64,000 nucleotides of DNA, taken from an uncultured Acetatifactor sp. GTDB lineage: Bacteria > Bacillota > Clostridia > Lachnospirales > Lachnospiraceae. Location: positions 62,001 to 126,000 of the forward strand of contig CANQOL010000001.1 in assembly GCA_947625475.1 (NCBI GenBank). The letters are read 5' to 3'. The position numbers and the translations under genes are program-made. Positions 9,425 to 17,822 of this stretch are shown one piece after another. The first letter of the stretch is position 1; every line of letters starts with the position of its first letter. Below the pieces are notes generated by a model that was given only the letters and a program-made list of their open reading frames with translations, was not told where the DNA came from and ran no database searches.

Positions 9425-10969
9425 CTACCCTTCTATCGAAATCACTTTTGCCATGGTATCAACAATACGTTTTCCACATAGCCCGTCAAAATACGGAATT
9501 GCCTTTACTGCGGCCTCTTCCCGTTCCACCTTTTTATAGTCAAATCCCTTCTCCATAACCATATCTAAAAACCACTCCATATCATGGTATGTATTGCCCT
9601 GATAATAACTGTCAAACAAAGGCCTGATAGATGGCAAAAGCTGCTCCTGGTAATAAAAATTTGTTAAATACATAATGGGTACTCTTAAGACTCCCGCCTC
9701 TATCATCAAAGCAGACCTATCTCCAATCACGCAATCCGCCGCATACAAAGCTGGCCTGTAATCCGGCAAATCATATAACGCCATATTATCGCTCTCATCT
9801 ATAAGCTGTCGCATCTCTTCTGCTTCCTGTTCGCATCCCAACTGCCGATAATTTTCAAAATATTTTGGATGTGGCCTTAACAACAAGAAATATTCCGCAT
9901 CGTTAGTATGCCTTCTTAAAAACTGTAAATACTCCTCTATAGGCGGCACCGGCATATATGGATTGCCGCCTTTATCTGCGAAATGCATCTGGAGGAAAAT
10001 TACTTTCCGCTTTCCGATCTTATATTTCCACTCCTCTGACAATTTGAACCTTTCCTTATGGTACAATCCGTCAAATTTAGGCACCCCCGTCACGGCAATA
10101 TTATGCCCGTAATTTTTAGACATCATCTGATGATCTACTCGAAGTTCCTCAGAAAGACAGAACATTAGCCATGGCTTCGCTCTAAACTTCACATCTGAAA
10201 AAATGAAATCCGGATAAACAGACATAGAATAATTCAATCCATACGGAACATATGCAACACGAATCCCCAATGCGCTGATCGTATCCGACCTCAAAAAACC
10301 TGGTCTATGTACATCATCCCAGGGAGTCTGATATAGTAAAATATGGGGGCGCTCCATCCTAAAATCAAAATATTCCGCCTCCTTAAAAGAAATCCCTTTT
10401 TCAACCAAAAACTCTCTTGCACCTTTCATCTGCGCTGCTTCATTTTGTTCCCGATCATACAGCAGCATTGTAACCTCGAATCGTTCATCTTCTATTAAAC
10501 TCTCATATACCGATTCAATGGACGGCCAGCAAGAAGGAATTTGATACAAAATAGCAATCCGTATTTTTTCTCCCGGCAGATACGGAATTTTATTTTTGTG
10601 AAACGCCATTTCACATGACATAATGTTTAACTGCTTTACCATTCTGCCAAAGCGTTCCCATGTCCAATGTTCTACTCTTTTATCCAACTTCGGAACAATA
10701 TTATTCTCAATTCGTCTATATCGTTCCCAAGTCCAATGCTCCACTCTTTTATCTAACTTCGGAACAATATTGTTTTCGATCCGTTTATACCGTTCCCAGG
10801 TCCAGCGCTCTACACTCTTATCCAGTTTTTGCAAAGTGTCTTTTTCCTGGTTCACATTAATCTGCACCTGCGGTTGCGGCGTATCATTTTTATAAGTGCT
10901 CATTTCTTCCCGCACCGCATACCGGACTGCTTCAATCAATCGATTTCTAAAATAGCTTTTTATTCCCAT
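9425..10969 (-). CDS. CDP-glycerol/ribitol phosphotransferase family protein with N-terminal repeats
   Basis: A 514-residue protein whose C-terminal two thirds fit the TagF/TarL-type polyol phosphotransferase fold: LLLRPHPKYF carries the conserved HPK, and ADCVIGDRSALMIEAG matches the D-x-S donor-binding region. Such enzymes transfer alditol phosphate from CDP-alditol to a glycan at the membrane. CDP-ribitol from the tarI/tarJ genes downstream is the likely donor. The N-terminus is basic and amphipathic and could bind membrane. Residues 48-116 hold three tandem 23-residue units built around WTWER, which is not a usual family feature. Confidence 0.78.
   Translation of the reverse strand: MGIKSYFRNRLIEAVRYAVREEMSTYKNDTPQPQVQINVNQEKDTLQKLDKSVERWTWERYKRIENNIVPKLDKRVEHWTWERYRRIENNIVPKLDKRVEHWTWERFGRMVKQLNIMSCEMAFHKNKIPYLPGEKIRIAILYQIPSCWPSIESVYESLIEDERFEVTMLLYDREQNEAAQMKGAREFLVEKGISFKEAEYFDFRMERPHILLYQTPWDDVHRPGFLRSDTISALGIRVAYVPYGLNYSMSVYPDFIFSDVKFRAKPWLMFCLSEELRVDHQMMSKNYGHNIAVTGVPKFDGLYHKERFKLSEEWKYKIGKRKVIFLQMHFADKGGNPYMPVPPIEEYLQFLRRHTNDAEYFLLLRPHPKYFENYRQLGCEQEAEEMRQLIDESDNMALYDLPDYRPALYAADCVIGDRSALMIEAGVLRVPIMYLTNFYYQEQLLPSIRPLFDSYYQGNTYHDMEWFLDMVMEKGFDYKKVEREEAAVKAIPYFDGLCGKRIVDTMAKVISIEG
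10622..10828 (-). repeat. three tandem 69-bp repeats inside the phosphotransferase gene
   Basis: Three in-frame units encode K-L-D-K-x-V-E-x-W-T-W-E-R followed by a basic, asparagine-rich stretch. Units one and two differ at only a few residues, and the third diverges after WTWERF. The period is 23 residues, so copy number could change by slippage or recombination without breaking the frame. Confidence 0.9.
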
Positions 10970-10980
10970 GTCTCTTACCT

Positions 10981-11544
10981 CTACTTTCCAAGCGCATCTG
11001 TCAACACCCGATACATCATATGGTCAAAAGCCATATGTATATCTTCCGTGATCTGCATATCATCTACATTTACATGCATGTGATAATCGGCCAATTCCTT
11101 CAGTTTCCCGCCGGAATAGCCTGTAAGCCCTACCACCTTTGCTCCCACCTCTTTTGCGTATTCCACAGCCCTGATTACATTTTTGGAATTCCCGCTTGCG
11201 GAAACCGCCAGGATCAGATCTTCCGGTTTTAGTCTGTTTTTCAGTTGGAAGGAGAACACTTCCTCGTAAGAAAGGTCATTGGCAATTGCTGTTACAATGG
11301 GGGTGTTATCGTTTAAGCAGACCAGCCGAAACTTTTTATCCAGTTCCTCACAAATCCCCTTGTTAAAGTCACATACAAAATGGGATGCGGTTGCGGAGCT
11401 TCCACCGTTTCCAAATGAATAAATTGTCGCTTCCCGTTCATAGGCATCCCGGATCGCGCTTACCGCCTTGGCAAGCTCGGCATAATCCAGATTTGAGATG
11501 ATTTCCTTTTCCCGTTCAAAATACTCTCTGATCTGTTGCTCCAT
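10981..11544 (-). CDS. gmhA: phosphoheptose isomerase GmhA
   Basis: A 187-residue SIS-domain protein. SFGNGGSSATASHFVCDFNK is the GmhA substrate-binding loop, followed by LILAVSASGNSKNV and the C-terminal ITEDIHMAFDHMM helix. It converts sedoheptulose-7-phosphate to D-glycero-D-manno-heptose-7-phosphate, the first step to activated heptose. The ATG at 11544 is the start, 2 bp after the stop of the hddC-gmhB gene. A longer frame only re-reads that gene. Together with hddA and the fusion gene it completes the pathway. Confidence 0.93.
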   Translation of the reverse strand: MEQQIREYFEREKEIISNLDYAELAKAVSAIRDAYEREATIYSFGNGGSSATASHFVCDFNKGICEELDKKFRLVCLNDNTPIVTAIANDLSYEEVFSFQLKNRLKPEDLILAVSASGNSKNVIRAVEYAKEVGAKVVGLTGYSGGKLKELADYHMHVNVDDMQITEDIHMAFDHMMYRVLTDALGK

Positions 11545-11546
11545 TC

Positions 11547-12851
11547 TCACATTTCCTTCCTTTTCTGCAAAATGATCTGAACAGCCTCCAATAAGTTTGC
11601 CGCCGTCACATCCGGCTGTACATCGTACTTCTGATCGGATCCGGCTGCCCCTGTCTTTAAAAGAACCGTTTTCATTCCTGCGTTCTTTCCTGTCTGCACA
11701 TCCACGGTCATGTCCCCTATCATCCATGACTCCTGCAGGTCGATCTGGTGCTCCCTGGCCGCCCTTAAAAGCATTCCGACCGCCGGCTTGCGGCAGTCAC
11801 ACTTGATTTTCAGCTCCCTGACTTCTCCCTCAAATCCCCGATCCGGGTGATGCGGGCAGAAATACAGATCATCCACATATGCCCCCTGCTGCCCCAAAAG
11901 CATATACATGCGGTTGTGGATCCTGTCTAATACGCCCAGGGTACACTCCCCTCTGGCTATCACCGGCTGATTGGACACCACAACCGCCAGGTATTCCGAC
12001 TCATTGATCAGACGGATTGCTTCCGCCGCGGCAGGTTCCAGTTCCATCTGTTCAGGACGGTTTAGAAATCCCACATACCGGTTGACTGTGCCGTCCCGAT
12101 CCAGGAAAATACACCTTTGCCTGTTTTTCAGATTCCTTTTGGCGCATATGCCGTTCCGGTAATCCTGCTCCACCTTCCGCAGCCGTTCCGGCGTCCCGAT
12201 ATCCTTCACATACTCCGTACAGGAATAGGCAAACACCTTCCCTTCGGGGATCAGCCGCACGATGACCTGCTTCTCCAGGTCAGTTTTCCGGTTCTTCTCT
12301 ATCAGGGAAATCACCTCCGGAGAGATGACATACACTCCCGCATTGACCAGATTCTTATAATCCTCCTGCCTGTCGGAATTTTTAAAGCTCCAGCCTGTTA
12401 CGCTGCCGTCTCCCTTTGAAAGAATGATATCACTGTCATAAGGGTGCGAATTGGGATGTGTATATAAGGTAATCTGCGCCTTCTTTTCTCTGTGAAAACG
12501 GTAGAATCTCTCAAAATTGATATTGACAAACAGATCCCCGAACAGCAAAAGGAAATCCTCATCCAGCTGTTCTCTCAGGTAATATAAAGCCCCTGCCGTT
12601 CCCAGAGGCACAGCCTCCTCATAATATGTAATCCGTACTCCGAATTTTCTTCCGTCCCCAAAATGCTCCCGGATAACGCTGCCCAGATGACCAATCACAA
12701 GAATGATTTCCGTCACGCCGCTTTCCTTCAGGTTCTCAATCTGATATTCCAGCAGCGGCCGGCCCGCCAGCTCCGCCATCGGTTTGGGGATATCCTTCAG
12801 CACAGAGGCAAGTCTTGTCCCTTTTCCGCCTGCCATGATAACTGCTTTCAT
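11547..12851 (-). CDS. hddC-gmhB: bifunctional HddC guanylyltransferase - GmhB heptose bisphosphatase fusion
   Basis: Two complete enzymes in one 434-residue chain. Residues 1-225 are a nucleotidyltransferase (MKAVIMAGGKGTRL, FGDLFVNI, VKDIGTPERL) that should make GDP-heptose from heptose-1-phosphate. Residues 240-430 are a HAD-IIIA phosphatase of the GmhB type, with FLDRDGTVN, the zinc-binding CPHHPD and CDCRKP motifs, and MIGDMTVD. That half removes the 7-phosphate of heptose-1,7-bisphosphate. The fusion joins consecutive steps. The ATG at 12851 starts the family-like sequence, 14 bp after the epimerase stop. HddC rather than ADP-specific HldE is inferred from pairing with hddA. Confidence 0.9.
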   Translation of the reverse strand: MKAVIMAGGKGTRLASVLKDIPKPMAELAGRPLLEYQIENLKESGVTEIILVIGHLGSVIREHFGDGRKFGVRITYYEEAVPLGTAGALYYLREQLDEDFLLLFGDLFVNINFERFYRFHREKKAQITLYTHPNSHPYDSDIILSKGDGSVTGWSFKNSDRQEDYKNLVNAGVYVISPEVISLIEKNRKTDLEKQVIVRLIPEGKVFAYSCTEYVKDIGTPERLRKVEQDYRNGICAKRNLKNRQRCIFLDRDGTVNRYVGFLNRPEQMELEPAAAEAIRLINESEYLAVVVSNQPVIARGECTLGVLDRIHNRMYMLLGQQGAYVDDLYFCPHHPDRGFEGEVRELKIKCDCRKPAVGMLLRAAREHQIDLQESWMIGDMTVDVQTGKNAGMKTVLLKTGAAGSDQKYDVQPDVTAANLLEAVQIILQKRKEM

Positions 12852-12864
12852 AACCGACTCCGTT

Positions 12865-13806
12865 CTACCACTGCAGGCTGTCCAGTGTGGCCTGTACCGA
12901 TTCATTTGAATTGTGTGCCGGTCTCCATCCTGTCTGATAAATTTTGCTCAGGTCATACTGGAACGCGGGTACGTCGCCCTTCCATCCCACATTCCCGCCG
13001 GTAAACTTGTACTGCACATCCGTCAGTCCCATCCTGGCGCAGACCATATCCGCAATTTCCTTCACCGTGGTGGCAGTGTCCACTCCAATATTAAACAGAC
13101 ACACTCCCCGCTCCTTCTGCATGGAATAGGCAGCGATTGCATCGACCAGATCCAGCACATATAGATAGGGCTTGCACTGTGTCCCGTCACCCAAAATTTC
13201 CAATTCTCTGGGATTTTCCTTCAGCTTCCTGATAAAATCAAAAATCACGCCGTGGGTCAGATTGGGCCCAATCACATTCGGGAACCGGAAAATCAGGACA
13301 TTCAGGTCGTTCATATAGGCATAGGAGGAAATGAACGCTTCAGAGGCCAGCTTCGCCCCTCCGTAATAGGAAATGGGGCGCAGGCCGCCTGCCTCCTCCG
13401 TCAGATTTTCACCCATCCGCTCCCCATACACTGCGGAGGTGGAAGCAAAAAACAGATTTTTAATATGATTCCTCCGCATTCCCTCCAGCACCGAATAGGT
13501 GGTGCTGAATGTGTTCTTAAAATCTATTCCGGGAACAACCGCGCTTTTCTGTATATCGGAATTTGCCGCCAGATGATAGATCCTCTCTATGTTTTTCTCC
13601 GCCAGCAGCCTTGAAAAATCTTCCGTCTGGGAAACATCCATCTCTGCCAGTTCAAAGTTTGGATCCCCCATATATTTCTCCAGATTTTCCCGTTTCCCAA
13701 GCTCAAAGTCATCCACGCATAACACGGAATGCCCCTGTTCCAACAATTTTCCTGCCAGGTGTGAGCCGATAAAACCGGCTCCTCCCGTAATTAAAATCCG
13801 TTCCAT
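12865..13806 (-). CDS. NAD-dependent sugar epimerase/dehydratase
   Basis: An extended short-chain dehydrogenase of 313 residues: N-terminal TGGAGFIGSHLA binds NAD, STSAVYG supplies the catalytic serine/threonine region and YYGGAKLASE the Y-x-x-x-K pair. It is closest in layout to UDP-glucose 4-epimerase-like enzymes. Lying between hddA and the hddC-gmhB fusion, it could act on GDP-heptose (epimerisation or dehydration) rather than on a UDP-hexose, but the sequence alone does not show this. Confidence 0.85.
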   Translation of the reverse strand: MERILITGGAGFIGSHLAGKLLEQGHSVLCVDDFELGKRENLEKYMGDPNFELAEMDVSQTEDFSRLLAEKNIERIYHLAANSDIQKSAVVPGIDFKNTFSTTYSVLEGMRRNHIKNLFFASTSAVYGERMGENLTEEAGGLRPISYYGGAKLASEAFISSYAYMNDLNVLIFRFPNVIGPNLTHGVIFDFIRKLKENPRELEILGDGTQCKPYLYVLDLVDAIAAYSMQKERGVCLFNIGVDTATTVKEIADMVCARMGLTDVQYKFTGGNVGWKGDVPAFQYDLSKIYQTGWRPAHNSNESVQATLDSLQW

Positions 13807-13828
13807 CCTTTTCTCCCTCTCCGCTCCT

Positions 13829-14818
13829 TTAGTAAATATCCGGCTTTAGGCCCACGTATATCACAGCTGATCCCTGCCGCTCCAGGCTCATAGGCATCTG
13901 TACCAGATTCAGGGAGGATCTCACCTCTCCCTGATACTTTTCCGGGACATAGAACAACAGGAATCCTCCTCCTCCGGCTCCCAGGAGCTTTCCGCCGATT
14001 GCACCGTGCCTTCGCGCCATCTCATAATACTCGTCGATCATTGGGTTTGTAATCCCATTTGCCAATGTGCGTTTCAATCTCCAGCTCTCATGCAGGATTT
14101 CCCCCATGGCATCAATATTATTTTGCTGAAGCTCATCCCGCAGTTCTCTCGCCAGGCTGCACAGCCCCTTTTGATTCTGCTCCTTTTCCCCGCCTGTAAT
14201 ATTTGCGCTTTGCTCCTTCAAAATCTCACTGGCAGAATGCAGCTTCCCCGTGTAAAATATCATCAGATTTTTCGCAAGCTGTTCATGCAGCCCATTTTTC
14301 ATAATAATCGGCTCTACAAATACGCTGCCGTCCGGGTTAAATTCATAAAAGTTTAACCCGCCGTATGCTGCGGCGTACTGATCCTGTTTCCCGATGGGAT
14401 TTTTCAGCCTTTCTATTTCAATTTCACAGGCTTTCTGAGCCAGCTTTTCCTTTGATACAAATTTTCCTTTGTAGCTGTACAGAGCATGCAGCAGTCCCAC
14501 TGTAAAGGAGCTGGAGGATCCGAGCCCTGTCCCCGCCGGCACGTCCGCCGTGCTCACAATCTCCACTCCGTGGATCCGGAGCATACTCAATACTTCCTTA
14601 AAATACTTGTGGTTGATTTTTTCAATATTGTCCACAATCTCTGTCTGGGAATACTTCAGCACTGTGTCTCCCGCTTCGAAGCTGGGATGCACGGAGACAT
14701 ACATATATTTATTGATGGTTGTACTTAATACACATCCTCCGTGTTTCTCATAAAAGGAAGGTATGTCGCTGCCGCCTCCCGCGAAGCTGACCCGGAACGG
14801 GGTTCTTGTTATAATCAT
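13829..14818 (-). CDS. hddA: D-glycero-D-manno-heptose-7-phosphate kinase HddA
   Basis: A GHMP kinase of 329 residues: TRTPFRVSFAGGGSDIP is the N-terminal family signature, PAGTGLGSSSSFTVG the ATP-binding motif 2, and GGKLLGAGGGGFLLFY motif 3. HddA phosphorylates heptose-7-phosphate at C1 with alpha configuration, giving the 1,7-bisphosphate used for GDP-heptose. Its ATG overlaps the stop of the recombinase-like gene (ATGA), and the ribosome site GGGAGGCAAGAG lies inside that gene, so the two are translationally coupled. Confidence 0.93.
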   Translation of the reverse strand: MIITRTPFRVSFAGGGSDIPSFYEKHGGCVLSTTINKYMYVSVHPSFEAGDTVLKYSQTEIVDNIEKINHKYFKEVLSMLRIHGVEIVSTADVPAGTGLGSSSSFTVGLLHALYSYKGKFVSKEKLAQKACEIEIERLKNPIGKQDQYAAAYGGLNFYEFNPDGSVFVEPIIMKNGLHEQLAKNLMIFYTGKLHSASEILKEQSANITGGEKEQNQKGLCSLARELRDELQQNNIDAMGEILHESWRLKRTLANGITNPMIDEYYEMARRHGAIGGKLLGAGGGGFLLFYVPEKYQGEVRSSLNLVQMPMSLERQGSAVIYVGLKPDIY

Positions 14819-15705
14819 CTCTTGCCTCCCTGCTCACTTCCTCGGCAGTATTCCAAAGACATAGCCAAGCTTGCATTCCCCAAGATCCGCGACAGGGCGG
14901 CCGCATCCATCCCCTGCCTGGCGCATCCTTCGATAAAGGTTCCTCTCAGGCAGCTGAAACTTATATTGGGCAGGCCCAGCTCCCTGGCCAGCGCCTTCAG
15001 GCGGTTCTGCATAGTCCTGGGATCCGCCGGCTGTCCGGTTCCCGTAAGGAAAAACATACCCTGTCCTGCCGCGAACCTGCCAATCACCCCTGCCGCAGAT
15101 TCCGTCAGGGGGATCCGTCTGCGGGCCGCCCCGCTTTTAATCTCTGTCAACACCAGCGCAGTCCCGCCATCCACCGGGATCCGCTGCAGGGTTTCCGCAA
15201 CTCTGATCTGAGCCTGCTCCAGATCAATATCCTTCCACCGCAGCGCACACAGCTCCCCCAGGCGCATCCCGGTCGTCAATACCAGATAAATCCCCGCTTT
15301 TGTCAAATCCGTCCCGTCAAGCAGCCCCCCGCGGAGTATCTCTTCTTCCTTTTCCGTCAGGGAACCGCCCTTGAGCCGCAGACTCTCTTTCCGCTTGGGG
15401 AAAATAATGCTGTCCGCCGGGTTTGCCAGGCAATATCTCCGGGAAGCATACCGCGTCACCATCCTAAGCACCACCAAAATGTCCTCCGTGTACTTTTTGC
15501 TGTACCCCTTCCCCGGAAGCTCCTCCGCAAATCTCCTGGCAGCGGCAGGCGTAATCTCCCCATAAGGCACGCCCGCAAAATAAGGAATTACATGCTTTTC
15601 CAGCTTGTACCGATAATTGGAAACGGAGGATACCTTCAGGCTGCCGGAAGACTCTTCCATCCACTCTCTGGCAATCTCCTCAAAGCTCTTGTCTGCCCCG
15701 TCCAT
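14815..15705 (-). CDS. degenerate tyrosine recombinase-like protein, first gene of the glycan operon
   Basis: A 296-residue integrase-family protein. A SAM-like core-binding domain covers about residues 8-110, then a catalytic-type domain. The first arginine (TGMRLGELCALRW), the beta-hairpin lysine (EIKSGAARRR), the second arginine and the tyrosine (LEYCRG) are present. Box II reads SCLRG instead of H-x-x-R-H, and the LGH motif reads LGN, so all three histidines are lost. It also lacks the arm-type N-terminal domain of its divergent neighbour. It may bind DNA or cleave weakly and act as a regulator. It is coupled to hddA by a 4-bp overlap. Confidence 0.85.
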   Translation of the reverse strand: MDGADKSFEEIAREWMEESSGSLKVSSVSNYRYKLEKHVIPYFAGVPYGEITPAAARRFAEELPGKGYSKKYTEDILVVLRMVTRYASRRYCLANPADSIIFPKRKESLRLKGGSLTEKEEEILRGGLLDGTDLTKAGIYLVLTTGMRLGELCALRWKDIDLEQAQIRVAETLQRIPVDGGTALVLTEIKSGAARRRIPLTESAAGVIGRFAAGQGMFFLTGTGQPADPRTMQNRLKALARELGLPNISFSCLRGTFIEGCARQGMDAAALSRILGNASLAMSLEYCRGSEQGGKR

Positions 15706-15821
15706 GTTATCCCTCCCTCCTTATCCTGCGCCTGATAAACGGATATACTAAAGATAGTTTCGGATATGTCCTGCTGTCTTTCGTTTAATAACAATTTTAC
15801 GAAATCCTTTTGAACAGTGAC

Positions 15822-15850
15822 AGTATACCATTATCAAACTCAAATTGCAA
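15822..15850 (-). promoter_or_regulatory. promoter of the polysaccharide operon
   Basis: On the minus strand there is TTGCAA (15845-15850), a 17-bp spacer and TATACT (15822-15827), giving a start near 15815 and a leader of about 110 nt to the recombinase-like gene. It is the only good promoter seen between this gap and the left edge, so it may drive all of the operon in view. Confidence 0.7.
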
Positions 15851-15867
15851 TATCCAAAAACAATTTG
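15841..15867. repeat. inverted repeat overlapping the operon -35 box
   Basis: CAAATTG (15841-15847) and CAATTTG (15861-15867) form perfect 7-bp arms around a 13-bp centre. The left arm overlaps the -35 box. It could be a recombinase core site or an operator. A second, 6-bp pair TTTCGT/ACGAAA lies at 15779-15784 and 15799-15804, downstream of the start point. Confidence 0.6.
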
Positions 15868-15896
15868 TCAAAAAGTACCGGAAAAGGAGGAAAACT

Positions 15897-16997
15897 ATGA
15901 ACATCTACAGACGCAAGGATGGACGTTACGAGGGAAGAATTACGGTGGATCGCGCCTCCGGAGGGAAAGGATATCTGTCCTTTTACGGGAAAACAGCTCA
16001 GGAGACGGAAGAGAAAATGAGCAACTATATCAGCCGGCTGAAGGAAGCTCTGCCAAGCTCATCCTTGACGGTAGAAAAACTTTTTTGCCAGTGGATCTCA
16101 GCCATTTCCATCCGTCTGAAGGAATCCAGCCTGGCTGTCTACCGGATGCGGATAGAATCCCATATTCTTCCCAGGCTGGGCCGGCTTGGCACAGATGAGC
16201 TCACGGCCCCGCTGATGCAGAAATTTATCTCGGACAAGCTGGCCGAAGGACTGACGGCAAATTATGTTTCGGACATTATCAGCACCCTGCGGTCTATGCT
16301 CCGCTTCGGCGCGCGGCAGTATGGAATCCGGGATACTTTGGAGGATATTATCCTGCCAAGGAAACGCAGGCCCCAGGTCAGACTTTTATCCAGCACTCAG
16401 CAGCTACAGCTGGGAACCCGTCTGATGCAGGATAAGAGCCTTACAGCCCTTGGGATCTCCCTGACTCTCTCCACCGGTTTAAGGCTTGGGGAGCTCTGCG
16501 CTCTTCGGTGGGAGGATATCGATCTGGAAGAGAAGACCCTGTCCGTCAATCGAATCATCCAGAGGATCCGCAATTCAAAGGGCAGTGGGACGCATCTGAC
16601 GATCACCGCGCCCAAGAGTGCTTCTTCCCAGCGGGTAATCCCACTGCCCGACTGGGCGGTGCAGCAGCTCAGCAGTCGGGAAAAGGAAGGCCGCTGCTAT
16701 CTGCTGACCGGGACGGACAAACCTATTGAGCCTCGTACCATGCAGTATCGCTTCCAATCGGTACTAAAAAAAGAAAAACTGCCGTCAGTTCATTTTCATG
16801 CGCTGCGGCATATGTTTGCCACGCGGTGTGTGGAACTGGGGCTTGACATTAAATCTTTATCGGAGATATTGGGACATTCCAGGGTGGAGATCACCTTAAA
16901 CAGCTATGTGCATTCCTCAATGGAGCGAAAAAAAGCCTTCATGCAAAGCCTGTCGCTGACGTTGCAGAATCCTGCGGGTGCAGTGTGTGTTTCGTGA
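15897..16997 (+). CDS. tyrosine recombinase/integrase, catalytic set intact
   Basis: A 366-residue integrase, started at the ATG at 15897 behind AAAAGGAGG. The first 45 residues form an arm-type DNA-binding domain (NIYRRKDGRYEGRI). A SAM-like core-binding domain follows, then the catalytic domain with arginine in TGLRLGELCALRW, lysine in APKSASSQR, HALRH, ILGHSR and the tyrosine in LNSYVHSS. All residues needed for strand exchange are therefore present. It is homologous to, and divergent from, the degenerate recombinase gene. No other phage or ICE genes are nearby, so it is more likely a locus-specific switch enzyme than a mobile-element integrase, by inference. Confidence 0.92.
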   Translation: MNIYRRKDGRYEGRITVDRASGGKGYLSFYGKTAQETEEKMSNYISRLKEALPSSSLTVEKLFCQWISAISIRLKESSLAVYRMRIESHILPRLGRLGTDELTAPLMQKFISDKLAEGLTANYVSDIISTLRSMLRFGARQYGIRDTLEDIILPRKRRPQVRLLSSTQQLQLGTRLMQDKSLTALGISLTLSTGLRLGELCALRWEDIDLEEKTLSVNRIIQRIRNSKGSGTHLTITAPKSASSQRVIPLPDWAVQQLSSREKEGRCYLLTGTDKPIEPRTMQYRFQSVLKKEKLPSVHFHALRHMFATRCVELGLDIKSLSEILGHSRVEITLNSYVHSSMERKKAFMQSLSLTLQNPAGAVCVS

Positions 16998-17031
16998 ATT
17001 TGTTATTTGGCGAATACCCCCTAAAACAGAA

Positions 17032-17058
17032 AAAGTACGCGGCGCGTACTTTCTTTTG
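17032..17058 (+). terminator. terminator of the plus-strand integrase
   Basis: AAAGTACGC and GCGTACTTT are perfect 9-bp arms around GGC, followed by CTTTTG. Confidence 0.85.
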
Positions 17059-17065
17059 TCATGAA

Positions 17066-17100
17066 CAAAAAACCGATATGCTTCTCATAAAGCATACCGG
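17066..17100 (-). terminator. terminator of the VanZ-family gene
   Basis: On the minus strand CCGGTATGCT pairs with AGCATATCGG (one G-U pair), followed by TTTTTTG. Back-to-back with the integrase terminator it separates the two convergent units. Confidence 0.85.
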
Positions 17101-17146
17101 TCCTATCCTCCGTTATCCTGCCGCCGGCGGTTCAGCGGGAACCCGC

Positions 17147-17731
17147 TCATATTCCGGGCGGTGCACCCCGGTCCGCACCTCGGGCATCTTTGATCTTTCC
17201 ACCTTTCTTCTTTTTTGCGCGTCCCGCCCAAAGCCGGGTCGTTCCCCAGCACAGGGCGCCTCCAAAGCATCCGCCCGCCGTATCCAGCAGCACGTCCCAG
17301 ATACTGTTGTAACGGTCCGGCACAAATGCCTGGTGCAGCTCGTCCGCCCCGGCCGACACAAACACCCAGCAGACCGTCAAAAGGAAGAGTCTTCTCTTTC
17401 CTCCGATCCTCTCCCGCCAGGGATACCACATACCGTACACCAGCACCCCCATCGCCGCATATTCCCCAAAGTGAGCCAGCTTGCGGATCGGATGTTCAAA
17501 ATATTCCGTCAGCCCCTCCATGAACAGCTCCGTCCAATTCCTTCCGGACAGGGCGTTGAGAAGCTCCACGCACTTTCGGGAGATCAGCTCACTTAAACCC
17601 CCGGACTCCTCCCCATTCTGGGCGGAAAAAAAGAAAATCAGCACGTACAGCGCCAAAAGCAGGGCGCCGAACACCGCGCTGATCCATATATTTCTTTGAT
17701 CCTTCTCTCTGGGCTTTCCCTGCTTTCTCAA
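17147..17731 (-). CDS. VanZ-family membrane protein
   Basis: A membrane protein of about 194 residues with the VanZ pattern: a first helix (NIWISAVFGALLLALYVL), then RKLAHFGEYAAMGVLVYG and the conserved GADELHQAFVPDRYNSIWDVLLDTAGG, with Asp/Glu/His/Arg residues typical of the family. The VanZ family is linked to low-level teicoplanin resistance and unknown envelope functions. The frame is open to an ATG at 17815, but the promoter at 17823-17851 would start transcription at that codon. The TTG at 17731, behind GGAAAGGAAAG, is therefore preferred. Confidence 0.8.
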   Translation of the reverse strand: MRKQGKPREKDQRNIWISAVFGALLLALYVLIFFFSAQNGEESGGLSELISRKCVELLNALSGRNWTELFMEGLTEYFEHPIRKLAHFGEYAAMGVLVYGMWYPWRERIGGKRRLFLLTVCWVFVSAGADELHQAFVPDRYNSIWDVLLDTAGGCFGGALCWGTTRLWAGRAKKKKGGKIKDARGADRGAPPGI

Positions 17732-17822
17732 TCTTTGTTCTTTCCTTTCCCAAGCTCTGGATCCATCTGCCTCCCTCCCACCCGGGAGGGATGAGCCCTG
17801 ACCCTGCCGCGACATTGCTTAC

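Noticed and set aside
15706-15896. Invertible promoter segment with flanking inverted repeats
   Set aside because: The only similarity between the two edges is their AAGGAGG ribosome sites. The internal repeats (7 bp and 6 bp) do not flank the promoter as invertible segments require.
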